DNA of 64,000 bases, from positions 1 through 64,000 of the forward strand of contig CAJOLW010000024.1 of the NCBI GenBank assembly GCA_905235525.1. Reading direction: 5' to 3'. Positions 34,907-44,323 of the stretch are shown in pieces. The stretch comes from an uncultured Bacteroidaceae bacterium. GTDB taxonomy: Bacteria; Bacteroidota; Bacteroidia; Bacteroidales; Bacteroidaceae. How positions within the stretch are numbered: position 1 is the stretch's first letter; each line of letters starts with the position of its first letter. Below the pieces are notes generated by a model. It made no database searches and was not told the origin of the DNA. It saw only the letters and a list, made by a program, of their open reading frames with translations. Made by a program: the position numbers and the translations under genes.

Positions 34907-35956
34907 TCATTCTCTTTCTTCCTTCTCGCTTTCGGTCAGTCGGTCCCTCCAAGCCTCCAAGCCCTTCATGGCAATGTCGATCGCCTCTTCCATCGTACAC
35001 TCCAACGTGCCACCTGCCGCATTCTTGTGACCACCACCCTGGAAAAACTGTTCACAAAACTCGTTGCAGGGCAGGTCATCCACCGAGCGAGTTGAAACCC
35101 GAATGAGTGGGCGCTCGGTGTCTTCACGCAAAGCAATGCTCAATTTGTGACCTTTTATTTGCAACGGCATGTTCACGATGCCCTCCATATCTCCCTTCAG
35201 ATAGTGAAACTGTGCCAGTTCCTCCTTCTTGATAGCGAAAAGTGAAGCATGGAGTTCGGGGAAAACCTGCAACTTCTCATACAACACATAGCCAATCAAC
35301 CGCAAACGGTCAGGCGAAAAATTATTCTGAATGTTACGATTGATTCGATCCTTGTCAATGCCCTTGCGGAGCAATTCGCTGATGATGACGAAGATGTCGG
35401 GGTCGTTGCTATTAAAGGAGAAAAAGCCCGTATCAGTTGCCATGCCAGCATAGATGTCTTCAGTTCCAGCAAAGGTCAGGCTATCCAGTTCGCCCATCGC
35501 ATCGAGCAGACGGAAGACGAGTTCGCTCGTGCTGCTCATTTCGGGATGGGAGATGATATGATTGAACTGCTGACGGTTGGGGTCAAGATGATGGTCAATG
35601 AGCAGACGCTTGCAGCGCATCCGCATCACCGCCACACCAAGGTCATCAATGCGGCGCATATCATTGAAGTCCATGCAGCAAATGAGGTCTGCCATCTTCA
35701 GTGCCGTGTAGGAAGCCGTCTTCTGGCGATCGAACCGCACAATCTTTTCCGCATCCTTCATCCAGTGCAGGAAGTCGGGGAAGTAGTTGGGTACAATGAC
35801 CGTCACCTGCTTTCCTTTCCGCTTCAGATACTCATACGACGAGCCGATGGCATCACCATCTGGCGACGTATGGCACACGATGACCACATTCCTGCATGCT
35901 TCCCAGTCCTTCTTCACAATCGCCACCTCCTGTGGCGGAATCTTTCTCTTCAACAT
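34907..35956 (-). CDS. DHH/DHHA1 phosphoesterase (NrnA-like nanoRNase / pAp phosphatase)
   Basis: A 349-residue cytoplasmic protein. The DHH domain shows CHTSPDGDAIGSS, CMDFNDMRRI and LLIDHHLDP, the manganese-binding set. DHHA1 at the C-terminus ends with FQGGGHKNAAGGT. NrnA-type enzymes degrade short oligoribonucleotides and 3'-phosphoadenosine-5'-phosphate. GH97 and DHH are separated by an inverted repeat and seem independent. A TATCTTTG box at 35982-35989 serves this gene. Choice between nanoRNase and cyclic-dinucleotide-product hydrolysis cannot be made here. Confidence 0.92.
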   Translation of the reverse strand: MLKRKIPPQEVAIVKKDWEACRNVVIVCHTSPDGDAIGSSYEYLKRKGKQVTVIVPNYFPDFLHWMKDAEKIVRFDRQKTASYTALKMADLICCMDFNDMRRIDDLGVAVMRMRCKRLLIDHHLDPNRQQFNHIISHPEMSSTSELVFRLLDAMGELDSLTFAGTEDIYAGMATDTGFFSFNSNDPDIFVIISELLRKGIDKDRINRNIQNNFSPDRLRLIGYVLYEKLQVFPELHASLFAIKKEELAQFHYLKGDMEGIVNMPLQIKGHKLSIALREDTERPLIRVSTRSVDDLPCNEFCEQFFQGGGHKNAAGGTLECTMEEAIDIAMKGLEAWRDRLTESEKEERE

Positions 35957-35981
35957 GATGTCTTGTTTCCTTCTTTTTGTG

Positions 35982-35989
35982 CAAAGATA
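35982..35989 (-). promoter_or_regulatory. -7 box for the DHH phosphoesterase gene
   Basis: TATCTTTG on the minus strand, 25 bases before the start codon. Confidence 0.7.
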
Positions 35990-36381
35990 CCCCTTTTCCC
36001 CTTATCGGCAAAATAAATCGCCACTTTTTGAGCCATCGGCCACCACTTTCAGACAACAAGCCCCCACTTCTGGCAGCAGGAAGGGAGTTACAGACATCCC
36101 TTTTCCCCTGCGGAAAGCCATCTTTTCTCGCCATTCCACATATACCGCGAACACACACGTATCCCCCCCTCTCTTACCCGTGTCATCCTCAGCCTCGCAC
36201 CCGTGTCTTCCTTAGGCTGTCACCCGTTATCTCCCTCAATGTGATTCCTGACAGGAGCGTGAAGGCGTGGAGGGGGGAGGGAGACATGGACGTGAGAAGA
36301 CGAGGGATGCGCTTTACCGCAACCAAGACATGCGAGACATGCACCAAGAGTCCACTTGAAAACAGTCTTCTTGTTCAAAAA

Positions 36382-36413
36382 TTTGGTGGTTTGACAGAAA
36401 GTTCGTAATTTTG
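36382..36413 (+). promoter_or_regulatory. -33/-7 promoter for the MarR gene
   Basis: TTTG at 36382-36385 and TAATTTTG at 36406-36413 have 20 bases between them, a complete Bacteroidota promoter ending 22 bases before the start codon. Confidence 0.7.
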
Positions 36414-36435
36414 CCGCCGTTTTCAGAATAGGGCA

Positions 36436-36885
36436 ATGAAAAAGAGAGCATACTATCTGGGCAGAACCATCGGGAAGTTGCGTGGTCAACTATTCCGCCT
36501 GCAACGCCATCGTTATGACAAGACGGTGGTGAAACTGACGGTGGAGGAGGCCATCCTGCTGAACATGGTGAACGAGCGGACCAACCAAATCTCGCAGAAT
36601 CTGGCACAGGTGACGGGCAAGAACAAGAGTGTGGTAATGCGTATGCTCGACTCTCTGGAGGGCAAAGGGCTGCTGGTGCGCAGCCAGAACCCTGACGACC
36701 GTCGCGAGAACCTGTTGGCACTGACGGAACAGGGGAAGAAGGTGATGCGGCAATACAGCAAAATAGAATGTTCGCTATCTGACGACCTGTTGGCCGGCGC
36801 TTCAGAGGAGGACATAGAAGCGTTCTTCCGTGTGGCAGATGTGATACTCGACAACGGCGAGAAACTGTTGCGAGGAAAGGAATAA
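36436..36885 (+). CDS. MarR family transcriptional regulator
   Basis: A 149-residue winged-helix regulator. LTVEEAILLNMVNE and NQISQNLAQVTGKNKSVVMR form the helix-turn-helix, and LEGKGLLVRSQNPDDRREN with LLALTEQGKKVM is the wing and classic MarR signature. As a dimer it would bind a palindrome upstream of the efflux genes and release it on binding a drug or phenolic compound. It precedes tolC by 98 bases, with a terminator between, so the pump genes have a separate promoter that may be under its control. Confidence 0.92.
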   Translation: MKKRAYYLGRTIGKLRGQLFRLQRHRYDKTVVKLTVEEAILLNMVNERTNQISQNLAQVTGKNKSVVMRMLDSLEGKGLLVRSQNPDDRRENLLALTEQGKKVMRQYSKIECSLSDDLLAGASEEDIEAFFRVADVILDNGEKLLRGKE

Positions 36886-36887
36886 AT

Positions 36888-36919
36888 AAGGAACTTGGCC
36901 AAATGCCTGTTCCTTTTTT
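36888..36919 (+). terminator. Attenuator or terminator between marR and the efflux genes
   Basis: AAGGAAC (36888-36894) pairs with GTTCCTT (36909-36915), followed by TTTT. The loop contains the palindrome TTGGCCAA. Confidence 0.65.
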
Positions 36920-36982
36920 ACGGTTCATATAGTTGCTAAAGTAGATTATTCACTTTGAATACAATATAAGATATAGATAGAC

Positions 36983-38311
36983 ATGAAAAGAAAGATTGTT
37001 TTCAAGGCGTTGGCGATGGCCGCTGCCTGTTGGCTGTCAGCCCCTGGCTCGACTTTCGCCCAGACAACACCGCGGGTGATGACACTCGATGAACTATTCA
37101 ATTTGGCCGATGCGCAAAGCAAGAGCATCCGCAGGGCAACGGCCGCCAGTAGTACCGCCGAAGCGGCTGCCCGGGCAGCGCGCAATGCCAATCTGCCCGA
37201 CATCAACATCGTGGCTGCGGGGTCGTATGCCGGCAATGTGCTGCTCACCGACCGTGACTTCTCCAACGCAGAAGGGCTGAAGGGTCCCCACTGGGGCAAC
37301 AGCGTGGCACTGACCGTGCAGCAGACCGTATTCAGTGGTGGAGCCGTCAGCGGCAACATCGAGGCAGCCGACCTGCGCCACGACCTGGCACGGCTGAACT
37401 TGGAGACCGAACAGCAGAAGGTACGCTACCTGCTGACAGGCTATTATCTTGACCTCTACAAGACACGCAACCTGCTCACAGTGTGCGACAAGAACATCAG
37501 CCGCACACGGCAGGTGATTGCCGACATGAAGGCGAAGGAAGAGGCGGGCACCGTGTTGCCCAACGATGTGACTCGCTATGAGGTGCAACTACAGAACCTG
37601 CTCTACCGCCGCACGGAACTGCTGAGCCGCATCGATGTGCTGAACCACCAACTTGTGACGACGCTCGACCTGCCGGAAGATACTGACATCCAACCTGACA
37701 CAACACTCGTCCACCTCACCACACAGAGGTACAGCGAGCCTGAACTTCTGTCTCTGGCTACCGAGCATCAGCCTACGCTACAGGCCAGTCAGAAAGGCAT
37801 CGAACTAAGCCGGACGGAACAGAAGATAGTCCATGCCGGACTGCTGCCCAAGGTGAGCCTCTTGGCCGAGAACCACTTCAACGGCCCCATCACCTTCGAA
37901 CTGCCACCCATCGACAAGAACCTCAACACATGGTTTGTGGGCGTGGGCATTGCCTACAACATCGGCAACCTCTACAAGACCTCTAAGGAACTGGCACGAA
38001 GCCGTCGTGCCGTCATCGAGGCACAGACCCGCCACGACGAGAACCGCGAGCGCGTCACCCTGGAGGTGCATCAGGCATACGTGCATTACCAAAATGCCTT
38101 CGAACTGTTGCGCACGCAGGAGAAGAGCCTGCAACTGGCCAACGAGAATTATGCGGTGGTGGAGAACCGCTACAAGAACGACCTGGCCGTCATCATCGAC
38201 CTGCTCGATGCCGACAACCTGCGGCAGGATGCCGAGGCACAACTCATCAATGCACAGATCAACATCATCAACCAGTACTACAGACTGAAATACGTCACAG
38301 GAACTTTATAA
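36983..38311 (+). CDS. TolC-family outer-membrane efflux protein
   Basis: A 442-residue protein with a signal peptide of about 28 residues ending STFAQ. Two TolC repeats follow: residues about 38-230 and 250-440, each with a long helical hairpin (SIRRATAASSTAEAAARAAR and DLYKTRNLLTVCDKNISRTR). Transmembrane strand segments carry the usual FSGG (VFSGGAVSGNIEAADL). It would form the trimeric outer-membrane duct of the pump. The gene and the next two use a more GC-rich codon set than flanking housekeeping genes. Confidence 0.92.
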   Translation: MKRKIVFKALAMAAACWLSAPGSTFAQTTPRVMTLDELFNLADAQSKSIRRATAASSTAEAAARAARNANLPDINIVAAGSYAGNVLLTDRDFSNAEGLKGPHWGNSVALTVQQTVFSGGAVSGNIEAADLRHDLARLNLETEQQKVRYLLTGYYLDLYKTRNLLTVCDKNISRTRQVIADMKAKEEAGTVLPNDVTRYEVQLQNLLYRRTELLSRIDVLNHQLVTTLDLPEDTDIQPDTTLVHLTTQRYSEPELLSLATEHQPTLQASQKGIELSRTEQKIVHAGLLPKVSLLAENHFNGPITFELPPIDKNLNTWFVGVGIAYNIGNLYKTSKELARSRRAVIEAQTRHDENRERVTLEVHQAYVHYQNAFELLRTQEKSLQLANENYAVVENRYKNDLAVIIDLLDADNLRQDAEAQLINAQINIINQYYRLKYVTGTL

Positions 38312-38336
38312 ATGCCAACGAATAAAACAAGATAAT

Positions 38337-39371
38337 ATGAATCATCAGACAAAAAGAGTATTGCGCAACATTCCCGTTGTGCTGATCATCGCAGGGTCGC
38401 TCCTCTGGGTGCTGGCCCACTTCATCCACTGGGGTTCAGTGGAGTGGACGGACAATGCACAGGTGCGCCGCAACATCGTGCCCGTCAATGCCCGCATACA
38501 GGGTTATGTCAAGGAAGTGCGCTTCGACGACTTCACGGAGGTGAAGAAAGGCGATACGCTCATCATCATCGAGAGTGACGAATACCAGTTGCGCGTCACC
38601 CAGGCCGACGCCTCGTTGGAGCGGGCACAGGTGGGCGACGAGGCGATGGGCACCACCATCTCCACGACCCAGAACAACATCAGCGTCTCCGATGCCGCCA
38701 TTGAGGAACTGCGTGTACGTCTGGAACAGGCACGTAAGGACTATGAGCGCTACGAGCAACTCTACCAGCAGAAGGCCATCACCCGCCAGCAGTACGAACA
38801 TGCCAAGACCGACTATGAATCGACCCGTGCACGCTACGACGTGCTGCTGCGCCAGAAGCAGAGCACCCGTCTGGTGAAAGAGGAACAGACGCAGCGCCGC
38901 GGACAGAACCGCAGCGACATCACCGCCGCCGAGGCACAGCGCGACCTCGCCCGCCTGAACCTGAGTTACACCGTCATCACCGCCCCCTGCGACGGCTTCA
39001 CGTCGAAGCGCACCATCCAGCCTGGCCAACTCGTCCAGCCCGGTCAGAACCTCCTCTCTGTAGTAGAAAGCGAAAAAGTGTGGGTCATTGCCAACTACAA
39101 GGAGACGCAGACTGCCAACATCCGTGAGGGCATGCCCGTCAAGGTCACCGTCGATGCCGTGCCCGGCGTGACGTTCCAGGGCGAGGTGGAAACGCTCGCC
39201 GAGGCCACCGGAGCACAGTTCGCCCCCATCCCCACCGACAATGCCGCCGGCAACTTCATCAAGATAGAACAGCGCATTCCCGTGAAGATACGTTTCACTG
39301 CCGACAACAAGGCGGAAGACCTGAAGCGCCTGCGCTCAGGCATGAATGTGGAGTGCGAAATAGATTATTAA
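38337..39371 (+). CDS. HlyD/EmrA-type membrane fusion protein
   Basis: A 344-residue adaptor. One N-terminal transmembrane helix (VVLIIAGSLLWVLAHFIHW) is followed by the first lipoyl half-motif (RIQGYVKEVRFDDFTEVKKG), a long coiled coil (residues 75-195, QARKDYERYEQLYQQKAITR), and the second half-motif with beta barrel (LSYTVITAPCDGFTSKRTIQ). This is the periplasmic link between TolC and an inner-membrane pump. It lies 25 bases after tolC and 21 before the MFS gene, so the three form one operon. Confidence 0.93.
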   Translation: MNHQTKRVLRNIPVVLIIAGSLLWVLAHFIHWGSVEWTDNAQVRRNIVPVNARIQGYVKEVRFDDFTEVKKGDTLIIIESDEYQLRVTQADASLERAQVGDEAMGTTISTTQNNISVSDAAIEELRVRLEQARKDYERYEQLYQQKAITRQQYEHAKTDYESTRARYDVLLRQKQSTRLVKEEQTQRRGQNRSDITAAEAQRDLARLNLSYTVITAPCDGFTSKRTIQPGQLVQPGQNLLSVVESEKVWVIANYKETQTANIREGMPVKVTVDAVPGVTFQGEVETLAEATGAQFAPIPTDNAAGNFIKIEQRIPVKIRFTADNKAEDLKRLRSGMNVECEIDY

Positions 39372-39392
39372 ACAGAATTTGAAAAGACAGAA

Positions 39393-40982
39393 ATGGCTGG
39401 TCCAAAGGAAACTCCCGAACAGATAGCCTACGCACGCAAGATTATGGCGTGCAAGGACTTTGTGCCGTTGTGGCTCAGGTTTGCGATATTCACCGCGCTG
39501 ATATTCGTTTTCCAGTTCACGGGCGGCGTTTATATGGCAGCCGTTGTCCACATGGCCGGTTCCATGTCGTGGGTCAACAGCGACGTGATGATGGCGGGCT
39601 ACACAGGGCTGGTCGGCATGACGATGCTCTTCCCCGTACAGTTCCGCGTCATGTTCCGATTCGAGAGCCGTCAGGTCATCATGGTATCGCTGACGGTGGC
39701 CATAGTGGCGGCCATCATCTGCATGTATTGTGAGAACATCGTGGTGGTGTGCATCGTTAATTACATCGCCGGCGTTTTCAAGATGGCTGGCACGTTCTTC
39801 TGCATCACCAACATCCAGTTGCGCATCTCCGCCACCCGCAACATGGCGTACTTCTACCCCTTCCTCTACACTATCATCCTGACGTGCATCCAACTCACAG
39901 GCATCTGCACAGGCTACTGCGTGTGGTACTTCGGCGACTGGCAGTCAATGCACCTCATGGTGGTTGCCCTGCTGGCCGTAGCGATGCTCGTGGTGCATGT
40001 CACCATGCGCCGCCACTATCGTCTGGGCCCTTACATTCCATTTTACGCTTTAGATTATCTCGGCTGTCTGCTGTGGAGCGGCTTCCTCATCTGCGTGCTG
40101 TTCATCTTCCTCTATGGCGACCAGTACGAGTGGTGGACGAGTGCCTACATCTGGCAGGCCACATGGCTTGCCTTCGCATTCCTTGCGTTGGCCATCTGGC
40201 GCGCCGCCACCATCCGCCACCCGTTCATCGACCTGCGCACCTTCGTGCAGAAGAACTTCGTGAACATCAGCATTCTCTTCGTCTCGTACTGCATGATGAA
40301 CGCCGTGGCGAACGATGTGCAGATATTCTTGACCGACCGTGTGATGGGTGCAGACTTCCTGCATACCACCAACGTCAACTGGTGGACCATCGCGGGCATC
40401 CTCTGCGGCACCGCCTCCTCGTTCGTCATGCTGGCAAAGTTCCACTGGCGTCCCAAGTGGGTGGCAACGTTGGGCTTCGCTTCGTTCACCGCCTACGTCG
40501 TGATGCTTTACTTCCTCGTTGACCCATCCACCGAACTGTGGATGCTGCGGCTGCCCCTGTGGCTGCGCGGCTACGGCAATGCCCTGCTCTACGTGGTGCT
40601 GGCCTACGCCTTGGCCCGCAATGTGCCGTTTCCGTTCTATTTCCAGGCCCTCTGTGCCGTCGGCTTCATCCGCACCGGCGTGGGTACCCCCGTCTGCAGC
40701 GGCATTCTAGAGCACTTCCTCCATCAGGAGCAGAGCCGCTCGCTGATGGAACTGGCTTCGAACCTCAACCTCGATGCCATCGGTCACAACCTCGCCACCC
40801 TGACGGGAGCACTCCATCAGCAGTCCTTCCTCGTGGCAATGAAGGAGACTTATGGACTCGTCGCCCTTATCGGCGTGGCGACCATCGCCCTCGTCCTCGC
40901 CAGCGACTACCGAGGCACCTACAAGGCAGTCTATCCGAAGTTGCCCAAACTCTGGCGTATGGTGAAAAGGAGACAGGTATAA
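39393..40982 (+). CDS. MFS drug-efflux transporter, EmrB/DHA2 type
   Basis: A 529-residue protein with about 14 hydrophobic helices, as in the DHA2 family. It lacks a clear EmrB motif C, but its place after TolC and HlyD genes and its length match an EmrB-like proton antiporter. MMAGYTGLVGMTMLFPVQFR and GIATGYC-like helix turns resemble Bacteroidota members. Probably exports drugs, bile acids or fatty acids under MarR control; the substrate is unknown. The gene ends the efflux operon about 115 bases before the next start. Confidence 0.88.
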   Translation: MAGPKETPEQIAYARKIMACKDFVPLWLRFAIFTALIFVFQFTGGVYMAAVVHMAGSMSWVNSDVMMAGYTGLVGMTMLFPVQFRVMFRFESRQVIMVSLTVAIVAAIICMYCENIVVVCIVNYIAGVFKMAGTFFCITNIQLRISATRNMAYFYPFLYTIILTCIQLTGICTGYCVWYFGDWQSMHLMVVALLAVAMLVVHVTMRRHYRLGPYIPFYALDYLGCLLWSGFLICVLFIFLYGDQYEWWTSAYIWQATWLAFAFLALAIWRAATIRHPFIDLRTFVQKNFVNISILFVSYCMMNAVANDVQIFLTDRVMGADFLHTTNVNWWTIAGILCGTASSFVMLAKFHWRPKWVATLGFASFTAYVVMLYFLVDPSTELWMLRLPLWLRGYGNALLYVVLAYALARNVPFPFYFQALCAVGFIRTGVGTPVCSGILEHFLHQEQSRSLMELASNLNLDAIGHNLATLTGALHQQSFLVAMKETYGLVALIGVATIALVLASDYRGTYKAVYPKLPKLWRMVKRRQV

Positions 40983-41070
40983 GAGCACTCATGTGGTCAC
41001 TACTCCCCTCCCTTTTTTCGCCAAACTCGTTTTTTTCTTTGTTTTTTCAACCACTCTGGAAAAAAAATGC

Positions 41071-41078
41071 TATCTTTG
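41071..41078 (+). promoter_or_regulatory. -7 box for the coiled-coil gene
   Basis: TATCTTTG, 20 bases before the start at 41098. It lies inside a longer upstream extension of the frame and so excludes the upstream start at 40993. Confidence 0.7.
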
Positions 41079-41097
41079 CATCAAGAAACCGCATCGT

Positions 41098-42033
41098 ATG
41101 GAAGAAACACAAGACAAAAACAGGCAGGAGCAGCAGATGCAGGCTCCGAAACTGAAACAGAGGGGCTACACGGGTATCATCGTCATCGCTGTCATTGTGG
41201 CACTCATTGCCATTGCTACAGCCGTGCTGGTGTATCACGAACTCTACACAAAACCGCTTTTTGAGGAGAACCAAGACTTGAAGGAACTGGCCGAACAGGA
41301 GAAGCAAGAGATGGAAAACCAGTATAAGGAATTTGACTTGCAGTATGAGCAGTTGCAGCGCACCATCAAGAACGACAGCCTCATCGCACAAATTGAGAAC
41401 GAACGTCGACACACCCAGCAATTGCTCGAGGAACTGGAACGAACGAAAGCCACTGACGCCGCTGAAATCAAACGGCTGAAAGCAGAGATTGCCTCATTGA
41501 GAGAGGTGCTGAGGAGTTATATCATGCAGGTAGATTCGCTCAATCGACTGAACCAATCGCTCAACGAGGAGAACACTCAAATTAAGGAACAAATTAGTGT
41601 GGCGAACACCCAAATCACCAACCTCTCCACCGAACGCAACGAACTGAAAGACAAAGTGAACATTGCTGCTCAACTGGATGCCACAGGTTTCTGGGTGACA
41701 CCGAAAAATAAAAAAAGCAAGGACACGCAGAAAGTGAAAGACGTGAAGAAACTCGCCTTTGGCTTCACCATCGTCAAGAACGTCACAGCCCAGAACGGGC
41801 AACGCACACTTTACGCCCGCATCCTCAAGCCCGACAACTCCGTGATGGGCAAGAAAGGTACCTTCCCTTACGAGAACACCGACCTCGAATACACCGAAAA
41901 GAAATATATCGACTACACAGAAAAAGTGACCATGTACAGCGACGTGACCGAGTTCCTCGAGGCTGGCATCTACAAACTCTTCATCTTTTGCGATAAACAA
42001 ATGATTGGACAAACCAGTTTTACATTGAAGTGA
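41098..42033 (+). CDS. Membrane-anchored coiled-coil protein of unknown function
   Basis: 311 residues from the start at 41098 (MEETQDKNRQEQQMQAPK). A single transmembrane helix lies at about 25-47 (IIVIAVIVALIAIATAVLVY). Residues 55-190 form a continuous heptad-rich coiled coil. The C-terminal 110 residues are a beta-rich domain (KKLAFGFTIVKNVTAQNGQR, then YARILKPDNSVMGK), seen in other Bacteroidales proteins of the same plan. With the N-terminus in the cytoplasm, most of the protein would be periplasmic. No enzyme motif is seen. It may be a structural or cell-envelope scaffold (inference). Confidence 0.85.
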   Translation: MEETQDKNRQEQQMQAPKLKQRGYTGIIVIAVIVALIAIATAVLVYHELYTKPLFEENQDLKELAEQEKQEMENQYKEFDLQYEQLQRTIKNDSLIAQIENERRHTQQLLEELERTKATDAAEIKRLKAEIASLREVLRSYIMQVDSLNRLNQSLNEENTQIKEQISVANTQITNLSTERNELKDKVNIAAQLDATGFWVTPKNKKSKDTQKVKDVKKLAFGFTIVKNVTAQNGQRTLYARILKPDNSVMGKKGTFPYENTDLEYTEKKYIDYTEKVTMYSDVTEFLEAGIYKLFIFCDKQMIGQTSFTLK

Positions 42034-42043
42034 GAAATGAGAA

Positions 42044-42150
42044 GTTAAAGGAGTTAAAGAAGTTATCGCTACGCTCAGGAGTTAAAGGTCGATACTCCAA
42101 CCTTAGCCCTAACATCAGACAACATTCGGCTCTAACTCCTTTAACTCCTG
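42044..42150. repeat. Multi-copy GGAGTTAAAG inverted repeats before rpe
   Basis: GTTAAAGGAGTTA (42044-42056) is complementary to 42133-42145, and CAGGAGTTAAAGG (42076-42088) to 42138-42150, so two alternative hairpins compete for the same right arm. The region separates the coiled-coil gene from rpe. Confidence 0.6.
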
Positions 42151-42179
42151 AAACTCCTTTAACTCCTAAAAACAAAGAT

Positions 42180-42827
42180 ATGACCCAAATATCCCCTTCC
42201 CTCTTGGCGGCTGACTTTGCCAACCTGACCAAGGACATCGACATGATCAACCGCAGTGAAGCCGACTGGCTCCACCTCGACGTGATGGACGGCGTTTTCG
42301 TGCCCAACATCAGTTTTGGTTTTCCCGTGCTCCAAGCCGTTGCCAAGATTTGCAAGAAACCACTTGATGTACACCTCATGATTGTTGACCCTGGCAAATT
42401 CACAGAGCAAGTCAAGGCACTCGGTGCCTACATGATGAACGTACACTACGAGGCTTGCCCTCATCTGCACCGCACCATCCAGCAGATACACGATGCAGGC
42501 ATGAAGGCTGGTGTGACGCTCAATCCCCACACCCCCGTCAACGTGCTCGAAGACATCATCCAAGACGTTGACATGGTGCTGCTCATGACTGTCAATCCTG
42601 GTTTCGGTGGACAGAAATTCATCGAACACTCCATCGACAAAGTGCGCAAACTCAAAGAACTTATTCTAAAGACAGGCAGCCATGCCCTCATCGAAGTGGA
42701 TGGCGGTGTGAACGGAGACACAGGCAGACGTCTTGTCGCAGCAGGTGTTGATGTTCTCGTTGCTGGCAGTTACGTGTTTGGTGCTGAAAACCCCGAAGCA
42801 CGCATCAAAGAGTTGAAGAATCTCTGA
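42180..42827 (+). CDS. rpe: Ribulose-phosphate 3-epimerase
   Basis: The start at 42180 (MTQISPSLLAADFANL) gives 215 residues, the normal length. Upstream sequence in the same frame is repeat-derived. The TIM barrel has the metal-site motifs LHLDVMDGVFVPN and DVHLMIVDP, the signature MTVNPGFGGQKF, and the phosphate loop VDGGVN and VAGSYVFG. It interconverts ribulose-5-phosphate and xylulose-5-phosphate in the pentose phosphate pathway. The final A of its stop codon is the first base of the comEC start, so translation is coupled. Confidence 0.97.
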   Translation: MTQISPSLLAADFANLTKDIDMINRSEADWLHLDVMDGVFVPNISFGFPVLQAVAKICKKPLDVHLMIVDPGKFTEQVKALGAYMMNVHYEACPHLHRTIQQIHDAGMKAGVTLNPHTPVNVLEDIIQDVDMVLLMTVNPGFGGQKFIEHSIDKVRKLKELILKTGSHALIEVDGGVNGDTGRRLVAAGVDVLVAGSYVFGAENPEARIKELKNL

Positions 42828-44323
42828 TGGACTGGCAGAACCACCCCCTTATTCGCCTCATCATCCCATTCACGTTGGGCATGGTTGGGGCGAATCTTTT
42901 TATTACCTATATGAACATGGCGGTGCTGTTCATCCTCTGCTGTGCTTTTCTTGCCTTATCCTTCTTCTTCCTCAATACATCTAAAACCTACAAAGGCAGA
43001 AAGTTTGGCATAACAGCCACAACTTTCGCTTTCCTTGTCGGCATGACACTCTACACAAGCAAGCACCAACGTATTGCCAACAGCATTCCCCCAAACACCA
43101 CCTTCTGCCAAGGTGTTCTCACAGAAGCACCCGCCAAGAAACCCCACTCATGGGCGCTGAACCTCCAACAAGAAAATGGCACACACATATTATTATATAT
43201 CAGCCCTCTCCAGAGGGAACATCTGCCTTCTATCGGTGACACCATCCTCGCCTCGCCCACTCACTTCAACTCCACCTATATTTGTCCCGACGACTCCTTC
43301 AAGACCTATCACGATTATCTCTTCAACAATGGCGTCTGTGCCACAGCATACGCTCCATCGGGACGATGGGTTATCAAGCCCAGCCATACCTCACCGAACT
43401 TCCTCACCTCGCTTAGAAGCCTGCAAGGGACACTGCACACCATCTACGATGACCACGGTGTCAATGGAGAAGCAGGTGCCATCATCGAAGCCATGACCAT
43501 CGGACAGAAGACCAATCTTTCTAAAGAAACACGCACTGCCTATGCCCATGCAGGTGTCAGTCATGTACTTGCCCTCTCAGGCTTCCACGTCGGCATCATC
43601 GTCCTCATGATACAAGTTTTCTTCTTCAAACCTTTGCTATCTCTCCGTTGGCGATGGGTTAACAACCTCTTCATCATCGCAATCCTCTGGCTCTATGCAA
43701 TCATTACGGGTATGTCACCCTCGCTTGTTCGTGCTACACTCATGTTCACCATCTTGCTGCTCTGCCAATCCACCTTCCGCGACAACCTATCACCCAACTC
43801 ATGTGCTTTGGCTTTCTTCATCATGCTATGCATCAATCCTTTCTATCTGCACGACATAGGTTTTCAACTCTCCTTTATAGCAGTGGGCAGCATTGGAGTT
43901 CTTGGGAAGAAACTGATCGCCCTTGCCTCATTCCGTAACAACTTGGCGCATTACGTTTGGCTCATCACCATCATTGCCATATCGCTGATTAGCGCCCTCT
44001 TCACTGCCCCACTCGTTGCCTATCACTTTGGGCATGTCTCCGTCCTCGCCTTACTATCCAACCTCCTGCTTTTCCCTTTTGTCTATCTCCTCATGTTCAC
44101 CAGCATCCTTTGGTGGGCATTTCTTTGGTGCCCTCCCATCAACAACCTCCTTACCGACCTGCTCAACTGGACTGCCAACACCATGAACAATATTTCCGAA
44201 ACAATTGCTTCCATTCCTTTCTCTACGATAGAATGGCATCCCAACATTCTCATCACCCTCCTCTGCTATGCTATCCTACTCACCCTCACCTATTTCATCA
44301 CCCACAAAAAAACAACACTATGA
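42827..44323 (+). CDS. comEC: ComEC/Rec2 family DNA-uptake channel, short form
   Basis: A 498-residue integral membrane protein. The N-terminal DUF4131 part holds three helices and an OB-like loop domain (residues 80-170). The competence domain (residues 205-470) contains the strongly conserved HVLALSGFHVGIIVLMI and GMSPSLVRATLMF. It lacks the C-terminal metallo-beta-lactamase domain found in long ComEC proteins; short forms are common in Bacteroidota. It would pass single-stranded DNA across the inner membrane. It overlaps rpe by one base and the following small gene by four. Confidence 0.93.
   Translation: MDWQNHPLIRLIIPFTLGMVGANLFITYMNMAVLFILCCAFLALSFFFLNTSKTYKGRKFGITATTFAFLVGMTLYTSKHQRIANSIPPNTTFCQGVLTEAPAKKPHSWALNLQQENGTHILLYISPLQREHLPSIGDTILASPTHFNSTYICPDDSFKTYHDYLFNNGVCATAYAPSGRWVIKPSHTSPNFLTSLRSLQGTLHTIYDDHGVNGEAGAIIEAMTIGQKTNLSKETRTAYAHAGVSHVLALSGFHVGIIVLMIQVFFFKPLLSLRWRWVNNLFIIAILWLYAIITGMSPSLVRATLMFTILLLCQSTFRDNLSPNSCALAFFIMLCINPFYLHDIGFQLSFIAVGSIGVLGKKLIALASFRNNLAHYVWLITIIAISLISALFTAPLVAYHFGHVSVLALLSNLLLFPFVYLLMFTSILWWAFLWCPPINNLLTDLLNWTANTMNNISETIASIPFSTIEWHPNILITLLCYAILLTLTYFITHKKTTL

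Larger units (their letters stand above)
35957..36435. other. 480-base spacer between the DHH and marR genes
   Basis: Holds the two outward promoters near its ends. The middle (36000-36350) is rich in C on the plus strand and has no good start/ribosome-site combination. Open frames here encode Pro/His/Ser-rich sequence typical of noncoding DNA. Confidence 0.65.

Noticed and set aside
35977-36408. 143-codon frame in the DHH/marR spacer
   Set aside because: Pro/His/Ser/Arg-rich with no family resemblance, and it runs through the marR promoter.
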